DNA of 52,327 nucleotides from DASVTR01 sp033855775 (GCA_033855775.1 JAWVFT010000101.1:1-52327); one strand, 5' to 3'; counted from the stretch's first letter, positions 39,968-49,734 are shown. Program-made: numbers and translations. Notes: generated from the letters alone by a model not told the origin.

Positions 39968-40965
39968 GCGCTCTCTCGCGTGAAGATTTACGAAAGGCTT
40001 TGAAGGCCAGTCGCATCGAGCCGCTCTACCTGCTCTTTGGCGCGGAGAGCTACCTGCGCGACCTGGCGGCTCGCGCCATCTCCGAAGTCGCGTTGCGCGA
40101 CGCTCCCCTGCGCGAGTTTAACGAATCGAGCTTTAGTCTCAACAGCGTTGACGTGCAGCAGGCGATTGCCGCCGCCGAGCAGTTGCCGATGATGACGGCG
40201 CGGCGCGTCGTGCGCGTCACAGAGTTCAGCCGCCTGCGCGAAGCCGACGAGGAAGCTCTGGCGCGTTATCTCGCGCGCCCCGCCACGTCGAGCGTCGTCA
40301 TCTTCAGCGCAGACGATTTGGACAAACGACGCAAGCTGAGCAAGCACTTGCTCGAAGCCTGCGTGAGCGTCGAGTTTGCGCCTTTGAGCGATGCGGAGTT
40401 GGCGACGTGGGCCAAGTCGCGGCTGCGAGAATTGAAGGCGGAGACGGACGAACGCTCGCTGCACCAGCTAATCGCGCTCGTCGGCTCGGACGTGCGCACG
40501 CTCTCGAACGAGTTGGAGAAACTGGCGACCGCGGCTCTGCCTTCCGGGCGCATCACGATGGAGATGATTGACACGCTCGTCGGGCGTTCGCGCGTGCTCT
40601 CGAATTTCGAATTGACAGACCACTTGGTCGCGCGCAATCGTCGTCGCGCCTTGCAGACCTTGCAGCGTCTTTTGGACGACGGCGCGGAGCCTGTCATGCT
40701 CATCGGACTCATCGCGGGCAACTTTCATCGCCTCGCCCTCGCCAAAGAATTGATGGCGCGCGGCGCGGCCAAGGAAGAGGTCTTCCGTCTGGTGGCGATG
40801 CCCTACAGCAAACGCGAGGAGTTTCTCGCCACCGCCCGCCGCACCGAACCCGGCGCGCTCGCGCGCAGCATCGAACGCATCGCCGCCGCAGACCTCGCCA
40901 TCAAGACTTCGCAGGCCACGCCGCGCCTTCAGCTTGAGCTTTTAGTCTGCGAGCTTTCAGCTTGA
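39964..40965 (+). CDS. holA: DNA polymerase III delta subunit
   Basis: 333 residues. LYLLFGAESYLRDLAARAI at the start, MMTARRVVRV, HQLIALVGSDVRTLSNELEK and SRVLSNFELTDHLVARNRRR are typical HolA. It opens the beta clamp in the clamp loader. Overlaps lptE by ATGA. Confidence 0.93.
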   Translation: MSALSREDLRKALKASRIEPLYLLFGAESYLRDLAARAISEVALRDAPLREFNESSFSLNSVDVQQAIAAAEQLPMMTARRVVRVTEFSRLREADEEALARYLARPATSSVVIFSADDLDKRRKLSKHLLEACVSVEFAPLSDAELATWAKSRLRELKAETDERSLHQLIALVGSDVRTLSNELEKLATAALPSGRITMEMIDTLVGRSRVLSNFELTDHLVARNRRRALQTLQRLLDDGAEPVMLIGLIAGNFHRLALAKELMARGAAKEEVFRLVAMPYSKREEFLATARRTEPGALARSIERIAAADLAIKTSQATPRLQLELLVCELSA

Positions 40966-41014
40966 AAGCTCAGCTATTGAACTTGACGCAAAGCAGCCAT
41001 CTAAAGCGGACGCA

Positions 41015-41058
41015 AAAAGGCGAGGCTGGCCGAATTGACTCGGCCAGCCTCGCCTTTT
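41015..41058. terminator. 19-bp bidirectional terminator between holA and rpsT
   Basis: 41015-41033 and 41040-41058 are perfect complements with a 6-nt loop, flanked by A4 on one side and T4 on the other, so it can stop both convergent genes. Confidence 0.88.
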
Positions 41059-41080
41059 GAAATTTGATGAAAGGCTGCGG

Positions 41081-41350
41081 CTACTTAGTGCTCGCCTGAT
41101 TGACGCGTGCCGTCAGCCTCGATTTGTGGCGGGCGGCGGCATTGCGATGCAGCACGCCCTTCTGCACGGCTTTATCAATCGTGGAAATAGTCTCAGGCAA
41201 GAGCGTCTGCAACTCGTCCGTCTTGCCGCCGGACATCGCCGCGCGTAGTTTTCTGATGGAAGTCCGCAGGCGTCCGCGATTGCTCTTATTAACCAGGCGA
41301 CGTTTCTCGCTCTGGCGCACGCGCTTCTCTGATGATTTATGATTAGGCAT
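41081..41350 (-). CDS. rpsT: Ribosomal protein bS20
   Basis: 89 residues, strongly basic helical protein. MPNHKSSEKRVRQSEKRR, LRTSIRKLRAAM and GVLHRNAAARHKSRLTARVN are bS20 hallmarks. Binds 16S rRNA. ACGGAG is 6 nt before the ATG at 41350. Confidence 0.96.
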   Translation of the reverse strand: MPNHKSSEKRVRQSEKRRLVNKSNRGRLRTSIRKLRAAMSGGKTDELQTLLPETISTIDKAVQKGVLHRNAAARHKSRLTARVNQASTK

Positions 41351-41441
41351 CGAAATCTCCGTAAAATCAGTTCTTCAATAATTGATGCTCGCCCGGCACA
41401 TAACAGGGAAGCCCAAGAGGGCGAGCGAGCACAAGCGAGAA

Positions 41442-41470
41442 AGTATAGGAGGCAGCCCCGCTTGTGTCAA
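41442..41470 (-). promoter_or_regulatory. Consensus promoter of rpsT
   Basis: On the minus strand TTGACA (41470-41465), exactly 17 bp, then TATACT (41447-41442). The transcript would have a leader of ~85 nt before rpsT. Confidence 0.8.
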
Positions 41471-41643
41471 GGCGCGGGCGCGGGCTGCGGGCCCGTTTTC
41501 GCTCAATAATCTACTGTTGACACTCACGCGCGCCGTGTAGTAGCGTCACCTTCATAACATATGCAAGCGAACTTTCCGCAGCCTCATAGGCCCGACCGCA
41601 CAGCCCTGAAACTGCGTCCGTCACAAGGAGATTTCCAGAACTT

Positions 41644-42597
<954 letters not shown>

Positions 42598-42604
42598 AAA
42601 GCAG

Positions 42605-42771
42605 TGACGAGCAGCAAGTGACGAGTGACGAGCAGGAAAGAGCAGTGTTGAGAGTTGAGTGAGAGACGTTCTTGCTCGTTACTTATTACTCATCGCTCAT
42701 CGCTCGTCTCTCATCGCTCATTGCTTGTCGCTTTTTTCTCTTGCTCGTCACTCGTCACTTGCTGCTCGTCA
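42605..42771. repeat. 30-bp perfect inverted repeat between phoH and ybeY
   Basis: 42605-42634 and 42742-42771 are exact complements. The interior is tandem TCATCGC-type heptamers. The element fills the gap from eight bases after the phoH stop to 11 bases before the ybeY ATG. Confidence 0.88.
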
Positions 42772-42782
42772 ACTGTTTTCCA

Positions 42783-43208
42783 ATGATTGAAGTTGTCAAT
42801 CGCCAGCGCAAGGTCAGGCTTGATTGCGAGCGTTGGGAGAAGTTTGCGGCGCGGGTCTTGAAGGTCGCTCCGGCGCGAGGGGCGGGCGTGACGGTGGCGT
42901 TCGTGTCAGACCGTGTGATGCGGGAGCTTAACGGGCGTTGGCGCGGGAAACGTGGGACGACGGATGTGCTGTCGTTTCCGGCGGGGCAGGACGAGTTTGA
43001 AAAGGCGGCGGGCCAGACGTTGGGCGATGTGGTGATTTCGGTTGAGCAGGCGGCGCGGCAGGCTGCGGAGCACGGGCTGGAATTTGATGAAGAGGTGGCG
43101 CAGTTGATTTTGCATGGGACGCTGCACTTGTGCGGTTACGACCATGAGCGTGACGATGGCGAGATGAACCGTTTGGAAGTGCGCTTGCGCCGCCGTCTCG
43201 GTATATAA
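42783..43208 (+). CDS. ybeY: Endoribonuclease YbeY (16S rRNA maturation)
   Basis: About 141 residues from ATG 42783. The upstream frame reads through the repeat spacer and is not protein-like. The zinc motif HGTLHLCGYDHE is complete; RELNGRWRGKRGTTDVLSFP is typical. No Shine-Dalgarno sequence precedes the ATG. Confidence 0.94.
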   Translation: MIEVVNRQRKVRLDCERWEKFAARVLKVAPARGAGVTVAFVSDRVMRELNGRWRGKRGTTDVLSFPAGQDEFEKAAGQTLGDVVISVEQAARQAAEHGLEFDEEVAQLILHGTLHLCGYDHERDDGEMNRLEVRLRRRLGI

Positions 43209-43344
43209 TGTGTAGGCTATCGGCGGTCGGCCGGTTGAGCGGCCAGCGAAGGCTGTTGAATGGCTTGCTCGTCTTGCTCACAGTTTGCCCTTCGGGATAA
43301 TTCCTGGCTGGCGGCTGACGGTTGATAGCTTGTGCGTTTACATT

Positions 43345-44655
43345 ATGGGAATCGAAATCGGGATCACCTGTCTGCTGCTCGTCGCCTTGACGTTTCTCGC
43401 TACGGTTGACATGGCCTTCGGCCAGTTGAGCGATGTCGGCTTGCGCCTGTTGATTGCCGAGGCGGAAGAGCAACCGGCGGCGCGCTCGACGCCGTTTCTG
43501 AAAGAGATACTTGAGAATCGCCCGCGCTTTCGCTTCACCATTTCAGCGGCGGTGCAGATTATGCTGGTCGCCGCTTCGGTGCTGATTACGGCCATCGCGT
43601 TGCGCGCCTTTTCGCTCGAATCGTTTTCGCAAACGCGCCTCATCCTCGCGGCCCTCGTCGCCGGGTTGACCCTTGCCTTCATCTTTCGCCAGTTGATTCC
43701 ACGACTGATTACGCTGCGCAATCCAGAGAGAGTCCTGCTCTTTTCGTTGCCGCTGGTGCGTCCCTTTTATCGCTTGCTGTCGTTTGCCGCAGACCCTATG
43801 CACAGGTTCGTTGATCGCATGCGGCGCGAGCGTCCTACGCCGGAGAACGGCGCGGACGAGGAAGCGGAAGACAACGGCGGCGACATTCAAGCCTTGATTG
43901 ATGTCGGCGAGGAAGAGGGGATTCTCGAAGAGGAAGAGGGCGAGTTAATCCACTCGATAATCGAGTTTGGCGACACGCGCGTTAATGAAGTGATGACGCC
44001 GCGCACGGAGATTGTCGCTCTGCCCATCAGCGCGACCGTGCGCGAGGCGCGCGACCTGATGATTGAATCGAAGTACTCGCGCCTGCCCGTCTACCGCGAG
44101 CAGATTGATAACATCGAGGGCTTGATTTACCTGCGCGATTTGCTGCAATGCTGGGCCGAAGGCAAGGAGGACGAGAAGTGCGCGCCGCTCTTGCGCCTTG
44201 TCTATTTCGTGCCTGAGACGAAGCCGGTCGCAGACCTTCTGGAAGAGATGCAGAAGGCGCACGTCCAACTGGCGATAGTGATTGACGAGTACGGCGGCAT
44301 CGCAGGGTTGGTGACGGTCGAAGATATTTTGGAAGAGATTGTCGGCGAAATCGAAGACGAGGATATTGAGCACGAGGAGATAGTGGAAATCGTCGAAGGT
44401 AGCGACGGCTATTATGATGTTCTCGGCTCGACGGAGATAGGAAAGATTGAACGGCTCTTCGACATGGAAATCGAAGATGATGACTTTACGACTATCGCCG
44501 GATTGGTCATCAGCGAGTCGGGCTATGTACCGCGCGCGGGCGAACGCCTCGCCTTTCGCGGCCTCGATGTCGAAGTGTTGGACGCAGACGACCGCCGCAT
44601 CAATCGCGTCCGCCTGCGCCGCGTCTTAGAGAGTCAGGCACAGGAACAAGGATGA
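43345..44655 (+). CDS. CNNM/CorC-type transporter (DUF21, CBS pair, CorC_HlyC)
   Basis: About 436 residues from ATG 43345 (an in-frame upstream start at 43285 lies in spacer). Hydrophobic N-terminus with CLLLVALTFLATVDMAFGQL and further segments to ~150 (DUF21). Two CBS domains (~215-335: VMTPRTEIVALPISATVREA, SRLPVYREQIDNIEGLIYLR, IVIDEYGGIAGLVTVEDILE) and a C-terminal CorC_HlyC domain (DDDFTTIAGLVISESGYVPR). Probably Mg/Co homeostasis. Usual neighbour of ybeY. Confidence 0.92.
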   Translation: MGIEIGITCLLLVALTFLATVDMAFGQLSDVGLRLLIAEAEEQPAARSTPFLKEILENRPRFRFTISAAVQIMLVAASVLITAIALRAFSLESFSQTRLILAALVAGLTLAFIFRQLIPRLITLRNPERVLLFSLPLVRPFYRLLSFAADPMHRFVDRMRRERPTPENGADEEAEDNGGDIQALIDVGEEEGILEEEEGELIHSIIEFGDTRVNEVMTPRTEIVALPISATVREARDLMIESKYSRLPVYREQIDNIEGLIYLRDLLQCWAEGKEDEKCAPLLRLVYFVPETKPVADLLEEMQKAHVQLAIVIDEYGGIAGLVTVEDILEEIVGEIEDEDIEHEEIVEIVEGSDGYYDVLGSTEIGKIERLFDMEIEDDDFTTIAGLVISESGYVPRAGERLAFRGLDVEVLDADDRRINRVRLRRVLESQAQEQG

Positions 44656-44783
44656 ACGATGACAGCGGAGCGGCGACGGCGAGAGATGACAGCCTTGAGC
44701 AAGTGATGAAAGCCTTGCTCTGAGTCGTTCATCGCTTCGTTATCATCCTTCATTGCTCTCGCGTTTCGCTGTCATCGTTTCAT
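44652..44783. repeat. Inverted repeat spanning exactly stop to start
   Basis: 44652-44667 (ATGAACGATGACAGCG, containing the CorC stop TGA) pairs with 44767-44783 (one-base bulge). The right arm abuts the GTG start of the next gene at 44784. Confidence 0.75.
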
Positions 44784-45038
44784 GTGAGAGAAGCGTTGCG
44801 AAATTTGTCTCAGCACATTCTTCCGTCCATCAGCGAGCCTGCGACGTGTGAGCGTTGCGGCGCGGCGTTCAGTTGCGGCGCAGCCCCATCAGTTACAGGT
44901 TGCTGGTGCGCCGAAGTGAAGTTGAGCGAAGACGTGCGCGCAGAGTTGCGCGAGCGTTATCGGCGTTGCCTGTGCCGCGCGTGTCTTGAAAATTTTGCTG
45001 AGCTTGGGGAGCAAGCGACCGGAGAAATTAATGGCTAA
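44784..45038 (+). CDS. Cysteine-rich CWC family protein
   Basis: 84 residues from GTG 44784. Eight Cys: CERCGAAFSCG, GCWCAEV and CLCRACLENF, the pattern of the cysteine-rich CWC family, which probably binds a metal. The gene overlaps the next one by 8 bases, suggesting coupled expression with the deoxyhypusine-synthase-like protein. Confidence 0.8.
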   Translation: MREALRNLSQHILPSISEPATCERCGAAFSCGAAPSVTGCWCAEVKLSEDVRAELRERYRRCLCRACLENFAELGEQATGEING

Positions 45039-46167
45039 AAAGAGAAGCAGGTTTTTACAGGGCAAGCGGATTGACCCGCAGCCGATTACGGGCGCGACTT
45101 CGCTGGCCGACCTCGTTGACGAAGCCTTCGTCGCTTATAACGGAGCGCGGCTGCGCGAAGCCTGCCAGTTGTTCACGCAGAAGATGCTGGAACCGGACGT
45201 GACCATCGGCGTCTCTTTGACGGGCGCGCTGACGCCCGCGGGCCTCGGCATCTCCGCCCTGATTCCGCTCATTCAAGCGGGCTTCATCGACTGGATTATC
45301 TCGACGGGCGCGAATCTCTACCACGACGCGCACTTCGGCATCGGCCTGGCCCTGCATCAGGGCAACGCGCAAGTCTCAGACATCACGCTACGCGCCGAAG
45401 AGGTCGTGCGCATCTACGACATCTTCTTCGACTACTCTGTCCTGCTCGACACGGACTCTTTCTTCCGCCAGATTATTCAGGGCGAAGAGTTTCAAAAAAC
45501 GATGTCCACCGCGGAGTTTCATTACCTGTGCGGCGGCTACGTCCGCGAGCGCGAGCGCAAGCTCGGCATTGAGAACAAGTCGCTGCTGGCCGCGGCTTAC
45601 GAATACGGCGTTCCGGTTTACACTTCGAGTCCCGGCGACTCTTCCATCGGCATGAACGTCGCGGCCAAAGCTCTGCAAGGAAACAAGCTGGCCTTCGACC
45701 CTTCGCTCGATGTGAATGAGACGGCGGCGATTGTGCTGGCGGGCAAACGCGGCGCGATTCACGGGCGCGGCGACAAAGGCAAGAAGCACGGCGGCAAGTC
45801 CGCGGTCTTTATTCTCGGCGGCGGCAGCCCGAAGAATTTCATGCTCCAAACCGAGCCGCAGATTCAGGAAGTCATGGGCATAGACGAGCGCGGCCACGAC
45901 TATTTCCTGCAAGTGACGGACGCGCGGCCGGACACCGGCGGGCTGTCGGGCGCGACGCCGGGCGAGGCCGTCTCGTGGGGCAAGGTTGACCCGGAGCGGC
46001 TGCCGGATGCTGTGGTCTGCTACGTTGATTCGACGGTGGCGCTGCCAATCATAACCGCGTATGCTCTGGCGAGGCACGAGCCGCGCGAGCCGAAACGTCT
46101 CTACGAGCGGCGCGCGGAGTTTATGGAACTGCTGAAGTCAGAGTATGAAAAGTCCAAGAGACGTTGA
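45031..46167 (+). CDS. Deoxyhypusine-synthase-like protein
   Basis: About 378 residues from ATG 45031 (GGAG 6 nt upstream). The fold matches deoxyhypusine synthase: VSLTGALTPAGLGI, SDITLRAEEVVRIYDI-like segments, AVFILGGGSPKNFMLQ, DARPDTGGLSGATPGEAVSW and then GK, giving the Lys that forms the enzyme-substrate intermediate (SWGK). In eukaryotes and archaea the enzyme modifies (e/a)IF5A; bacterial members act on unknown targets or make homospermidine. The overlap with the CWC gene and the nearby YkgJ-type gene may point to partners. Confidence 0.85.
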   Translation: MAKKRSRFLQGKRIDPQPITGATSLADLVDEAFVAYNGARLREACQLFTQKMLEPDVTIGVSLTGALTPAGLGISALIPLIQAGFIDWIISTGANLYHDAHFGIGLALHQGNAQVSDITLRAEEVVRIYDIFFDYSVLLDTDSFFRQIIQGEEFQKTMSTAEFHYLCGGYVRERERKLGIENKSLLAAAYEYGVPVYTSSPGDSSIGMNVAAKALQGNKLAFDPSLDVNETAAIVLAGKRGAIHGRGDKGKKHGGKSAVFILGGGSPKNFMLQTEPQIQEVMGIDERGHDYFLQVTDARPDTGGLSGATPGEAVSWGKVDPERLPDAVVCYVDSTVALPIITAYALARHEPREPKRLYERRAEFMELLKSEYEKSKRR

Positions 46168-46254
46168 GCCGCGAATCTCAAGGTTCAAGTTAGAGGCTTA
46201 AGTTTTGTTGCGCTCACTTTAATCCTGAAACTTGAAACTCTAGCAAGGGGAGCT

Positions 46255-46662
46255 ATGGCGAAAAAAATAACCGACGAGCAGCCGCGCGTCTACTTCGATT
46301 GCTCGAAGTGTCCGGCTTACTGCTGCTCTATCTACGAGCGCGTGCAGGTCACGAAGCGCGACCTGAACCGGCTCGCTAAATATTTCGGCGTCAGCGCGAC
46401 GACCGCCGCGCGTCGCTACACGCGGATTCACAAGGAGAGCGGCGAGCGCGTTCTCAAGCGCCGGCCCGACGTTATCTTTGACGAGGCGTGCCAGTTCATC
46501 AACCCAGAGACGCGCGGCTGCACCATCTATCACGCGCGGCCAGCCGTCTGCCGCGAATACCCGGACCGCTCGCGCTGCGCCTATTATGATGTTCTGCAAT
46601 TTGAGAGACGGCAGCAAGACGATGAAACCGTTCTTCCGCTCGTCCAGATTACTTTCCGCTAG
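46255..46662 (+). CDS. YkgJ-family cysteine cluster protein
   Basis: 135 residues. FDCSKCPAYCC near the N-terminus and CQFINPETRGCTIYHARPAVCREYP form the CxxCxxxCC / C...C pattern typical of YkgJ, proposed to bind a Zn or Fe-S site. GGGGAG lies directly before the ATG. Function unknown. Confidence 0.85.
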   Translation: MAKKITDEQPRVYFDCSKCPAYCCSIYERVQVTKRDLNRLAKYFGVSATTAARRYTRIHKESGERVLKRRPDVIFDEACQFINPETRGCTIYHARPAVCREYPDRSRCAYYDVLQFERRQQDDETVLPLVQITFR

Positions 46663-46826
46663 GTTGAAAAGAAGACTGTCCATGACGAAGGCGGCAGCGA
46701 GAGAATCTGGGAGTGGAAAGAATAACAACGATAGCGGGCGGCAGCTAACAGGCGACAAGCGTTAGCGCAGAGCGCGGTCTTGGCTCGTCGCCCATCACTT
46801 GTCGGAAGCTTTTGGAGGCACATGAG

Positions 46827-47057
46827 ATGAACGATTTCCTATCGAGAATGGTCGGGCGCAAGATAGACATCTTTTGCGGGGGCGCGTCGAGCCTGCGCGG
46901 CGAGGTGTTGAAGGTCGAAGGCGGCGTGCTGCAATTGAAGGACGACGACGGGATGCTGTGCTTTGTGGCGATTGATAAAATCGCCGTCGTGTGGGAGGCG
47001 CGCGATACGGAGCATCGCGCCGGGTTCGTCTCCGGCCAGCTTGGCAACAATCGCTGA
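46827..47057 (+). CDS. Small LSm-like / MM0924-type protein
   Basis: About 76 residues from ATG 46827 (GGAGG 8 nt upstream). The alternating strands MVGRKIDIFCGG, LRGEVLKVEGGVLQLKDDDG and MLCFVAIDKIAVVWEA resemble an Sm/LSm five-stranded barrel. Family assignment (MM0924-like) is by pattern only. Could oligomerise and bind nucleic acid. Confidence 0.65.
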   Translation: MNDFLSRMVGRKIDIFCGGASSLRGEVLKVEGGVLQLKDDDGMLCFVAIDKIAVVWEARDTEHRAGFVSGQLGNNR

Positions 47058-47086
47058 CCTTCGCTTCGTAGCGTTGAAAAGAAGAA

Positions 47087-47125
47087 GCCGCCGCGTTTGC
47101 TCCGTGCAAGCGCGGCGGCCTTTTT
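47087..47125 (+). terminator. Intrinsic terminator after the LSm-like gene
   Basis: A 14-bp GC-rich stem (47087-47100 with 47106-47119, one G-U) followed by CTTTTTG. Ends the 44.8-47.1 kb group. Confidence 0.85.
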
Positions 47126-47164
47126 GTTTCGTCGAAAGCGAGTTTGCTTCGTCTCAGCGAGAGC

Positions 47165-47788
47165 TTATTCTGCGAGCGCGGGCGTGGGCAGCGGGACGCG
47201 GCGGAAGCCGTCAACGCGGCTCAGCCAGTATTCGTTGAAGGGCGAGTAGACGACGCCCTTGCTGCGCGAGGCGTGATAGAAACCCTTTTCGTCGGCGACG
47301 ATGCCGATGTGCGTCAGGCCGCTGAAGAAGACGAGCGTGCCAAACTTGAGTTTCTCTTCTTCGCGCGGGGCCGGGAAGATGTTCCACAGGTTGCGCGCGC
47401 TCATGCGCGTAAAGTTGATGCCGATTTCGTGGAAGCTGCTCCACACAAAGCCCGAACAATCGAAGACGTAAGGGCCGGTCGCGCCCCACACGTAACGCGA
47501 GCCAAGACGCGAATCAATCGCGCCCATCAACATCCGGTCAAAGCGCAGCATCGCGCTCGATGCGTTCGCGCTCGATGTCGTCAGCCGTTCGGCAGACCTG
47601 ATGGCCGTGGGCGATGCTTCCGAGATAAGCTGGAAATCGTTGATGAGTTCTGAGTCGCCGGAGAAATTGCTGGCGGTCGTGACTTGACGAGTCTGGTCAA
47701 TGGAGGTTTGCGCGTTGGCCTGGCCAAGCGACAGTGTGAGCGCGAAGCACGCCACAAGCGCGCAGGGGAACAGTTTATTAAAAATCAT
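47165..47788 (-). CDS. Exported NlpC/P60 cell-wall peptidase
   Basis: 207 residues. Signal peptide (FPCALVACFALTLSLGQANA). Catalytic Cys in YVFDCSGFVWSSFHEIG, His in LTHIGIVADEKGFYHAS. It likely cuts peptide bonds of peptidoglycan in the periplasm. An AAGGAG element is ~17 nt from the ATG at 47788. Divergent from the next gene. Confidence 0.88.
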   Translation of the reverse strand: MIFNKLFPCALVACFALTLSLGQANAQTSIDQTRQVTTASNFSGDSELINDFQLISEASPTAIRSAERLTTSSANASSAMLRFDRMLMGAIDSRLGSRYVWGATGPYVFDCSGFVWSSFHEIGINFTRMSARNLWNIFPAPREEEKLKFGTLVFFSGLTHIGIVADEKGFYHASRSKGVVYSPFNEYWLSRVDGFRRVPLPTPALAE

Positions 47789-48049
47789 AGACGGGGATTA
47801 ATCGTCTCCTTACTTTAGTTTGTTTCTTGCTTCAGGGAATTACAGGCGTGCTGGGGAACTACCTAACCACGAGAGGCAGTCTATAGACTGAAGCTGCGCT
47901 TTACAAGAGGCAATGTGACTGTTTCGTGACAAGGCATAATGGCCCGGTCAGAGACGGACGAAAAGGGGTCAAACCTAGACCGATGCGATGCGAATGTAAG
48001 CGAAGTGTTATGACGCAAACGTTCTATGACAAAACACCTTCGGTCATTA

Positions 48050-48079
48050 TGCCACGATATTCGGGCCAAAAACGTGGCA
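48050..48079. repeat. Inverted repeat TGCCACG/CGTGGCA
   Basis: TGCCACG (48050-48056) and CGTGGCA (48073-48079) flank a 16-nt loop in the 349-bp divergent gap 47789-48137. Possible operator for one of the flanking genes; no consensus promoter is obvious. Confidence 0.35.
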
Positions 48080-48137
48080 TTCTTTACATGCGGCGTGATA
48101 GCATGCGCGGCTTGAGGAAGGAGGACGAAAGCCAACC

Positions 48138-49559
48138 ATGTTGTTTGTCGAGAGCCGAATTTCGGAGAGCCGTGTGGAAGAAGCGTTGCGCTTGCCCTTG
48201 TTGGAGCGGCTGCAAGAGCGCGGGCTGTCGCCTTTGATTCGCTCCGTCCGGCTACATTGCTACGAGACGGCTCTGCTCGGCCAGGACCGCGCGCAAGAGA
48301 TGGAGCAGGCTCTCGCCGCGTGGGCCGCAGCCGAGGACGATTCGCAGTATGTGCGCGGCGACATCTTCTGCTTTGAAGAATTCGCTCTCTTCCTCATCTT
48401 CGACGGCGAAGATGAACGGCGCGAAGGCTTGTGCGCGGGCATCGTTTACGAAGGCGAGCGAAGCGAGGCGCGCAAAGAACTCAATGCCTTTTGTCGCAAC
48501 GTGAGCGAGGCTTTGACGCTCGTGCGCGAAAGAAGCGCGGCGGGCCAAGCGTTGGAGACGATTGAGTGGCGCGCGGGCTCGCCCGAAGAGTTGCCGGGAG
48601 CGGCGAGCTTCGGCGTCGAACGCGAAGTTGACGCGACGAGCGGGCGTAGTGAAATGCCGTTGGAAGCGGCGCGCGCTTTAGAAGCGCTGGAAGAGACGGG
48701 CGCGCGGCGATTGCTGCGGCGCGTCAGGGAAGCGCACGCGGACGGAAGCGTCGCTGCTTTGCTGTCGAGCTTGAAGGGCAAGACGGAGACTGAAGCCTTG
48801 CTGCGACGCCTGGCCGAGCGCGGACTGTTGCGGCGCGAACTGGTCATCAGTTGCCGCAAGCTTGAGCGCGCTCTCTTTCGCCTGCCGTCGCCGGACGCGC
48901 TGGCCGCGATTACGGCGAGCAGCATTATCTGTAGCGAGTGCGGCGCGGACATCGCGGACGAGAAGATAGAAGAACTGTTCGCGCCGACAAGCATGGCAGC
49001 GACGCTGCTCGAAGACGGCTCATGGCTCGCCAGCCGTTTGCGCTCGACGCTATTGCGACTGGGCGTTCCCGAAGAGCACATCGCTGCCGGGCCAATCGCC
49101 GGCGACGGCGAAGCCTACGTGATAGCAGGCGTCTGCCGCGAGCCGTTTCTCTTCGCCTTGAAAGATGGAGACGTGACACTCGCGCAGGCACGCCACGCCC
49201 TCGCTAAGCAGAACGAAACGGAGGCGACGCATCTGGTCGTCGTCGCCACGGGCAAGATTCATGAAGACGCGCGCGCCCGCCTGCGCGAGCAAGCGCGGCG
49301 TCGTTCGCGCAGCGATAGCCTCGTCGAATTGCTCTTAATCGAAGGCGTGGAGACGGCGGCCAGCGAGTTGGAGCAGGCTTTCGAGCGCGTTTCAAATCGC
49401 GTGCTGGCCGATGAGCTATCAAGCCTCGATGCGAGCCTCGGCTTGAGCGTCGGGCAGATGCTGGCCACGCGCTTTCGCCTGATGCGACGGCCCGCTGCTG
49501 TCAAAGACCTCGGCGCCTCAGCCGTCGGCGCGCTGGCGGCAAGCCTTAACGAATTTTGA
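48138..49559 (+). CDS. Protein of unknown function, 473 aa
   Basis: No signal peptide or membrane segment. Rich in Arg, Ala, Leu and Glu with long helical stretches (LEALEETGARRLLRRVREA, LLRRLAERGLLRRELV). One CSECGADIADEKIEELF at ~273 could be half a zinc site. A later region (YVIAGVCREPFLFALKDGD, ATHLVVVATGKI) suggests a mixed alpha/beta domain, vaguely restriction- or protein-interaction-like. I do not recognise a family. GGAGG lies ~14 nt upstream of ATG 48138. Confidence 0.75.
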   Translation: MLFVESRISESRVEEALRLPLLERLQERGLSPLIRSVRLHCYETALLGQDRAQEMEQALAAWAAAEDDSQYVRGDIFCFEEFALFLIFDGEDERREGLCAGIVYEGERSEARKELNAFCRNVSEALTLVRERSAAGQALETIEWRAGSPEELPGAASFGVEREVDATSGRSEMPLEAARALEALEETGARRLLRRVREAHADGSVAALLSSLKGKTETEALLRRLAERGLLRRELVISCRKLERALFRLPSPDALAAITASSIICSECGADIADEKIEELFAPTSMAATLLEDGSWLASRLRSTLLRLGVPEEHIAAGPIAGDGEAYVIAGVCREPFLFALKDGDVTLAQARHALAKQNETEATHLVVVATGKIHEDARARLREQARRRSRSDSLVELLLIEGVETAASELEQAFERVSNRVLADELSSLDASLGLSVGQMLATRFRLMRRPAAVKDLGASAVGALAASLNEF

Positions 49560-49703
49560 TGAGCAAGGGATGAAAGCGAAGCGATAAACGGAGACGAGTT
49601 GCTCTGAACATACGGCGACGATGAATGAGCGGCGGAGCGCTTTCAGTTGCGCGTTCATCTCTCATCATTCGTCATCGCGCGTACATCGTACGTCGTCTCT
49701 CTT

Positions 49704-49734
49704 CACTGTGGTTGTCCACAGTGGCACACTGTGC
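49704..49734. promoter_or_regulatory. Adjacent palindromes upstream of the SIMPL gene
   Basis: CACTGTGG-TTGT-CCACAGTG (49704-49723) is a perfect 8-bp inverted repeat, directly followed by GCACA-C-TGTGC (49724-49734). The tandem symmetric sites sharing CACTGTG look like an operator. Confidence 0.45.

Noticed and set aside
42672..42782. N-terminal extension of YbeY
   Set aside because: The extra residues translate a heptamer inverted repeat; YbeY homology begins at ATG 42783.
48050..48092. Sigma-54 promoter (TGGCATTCTTTACATGC)
   Set aside because: The -24 element fits only partly and the -12 TTGC is absent at the right spacing.
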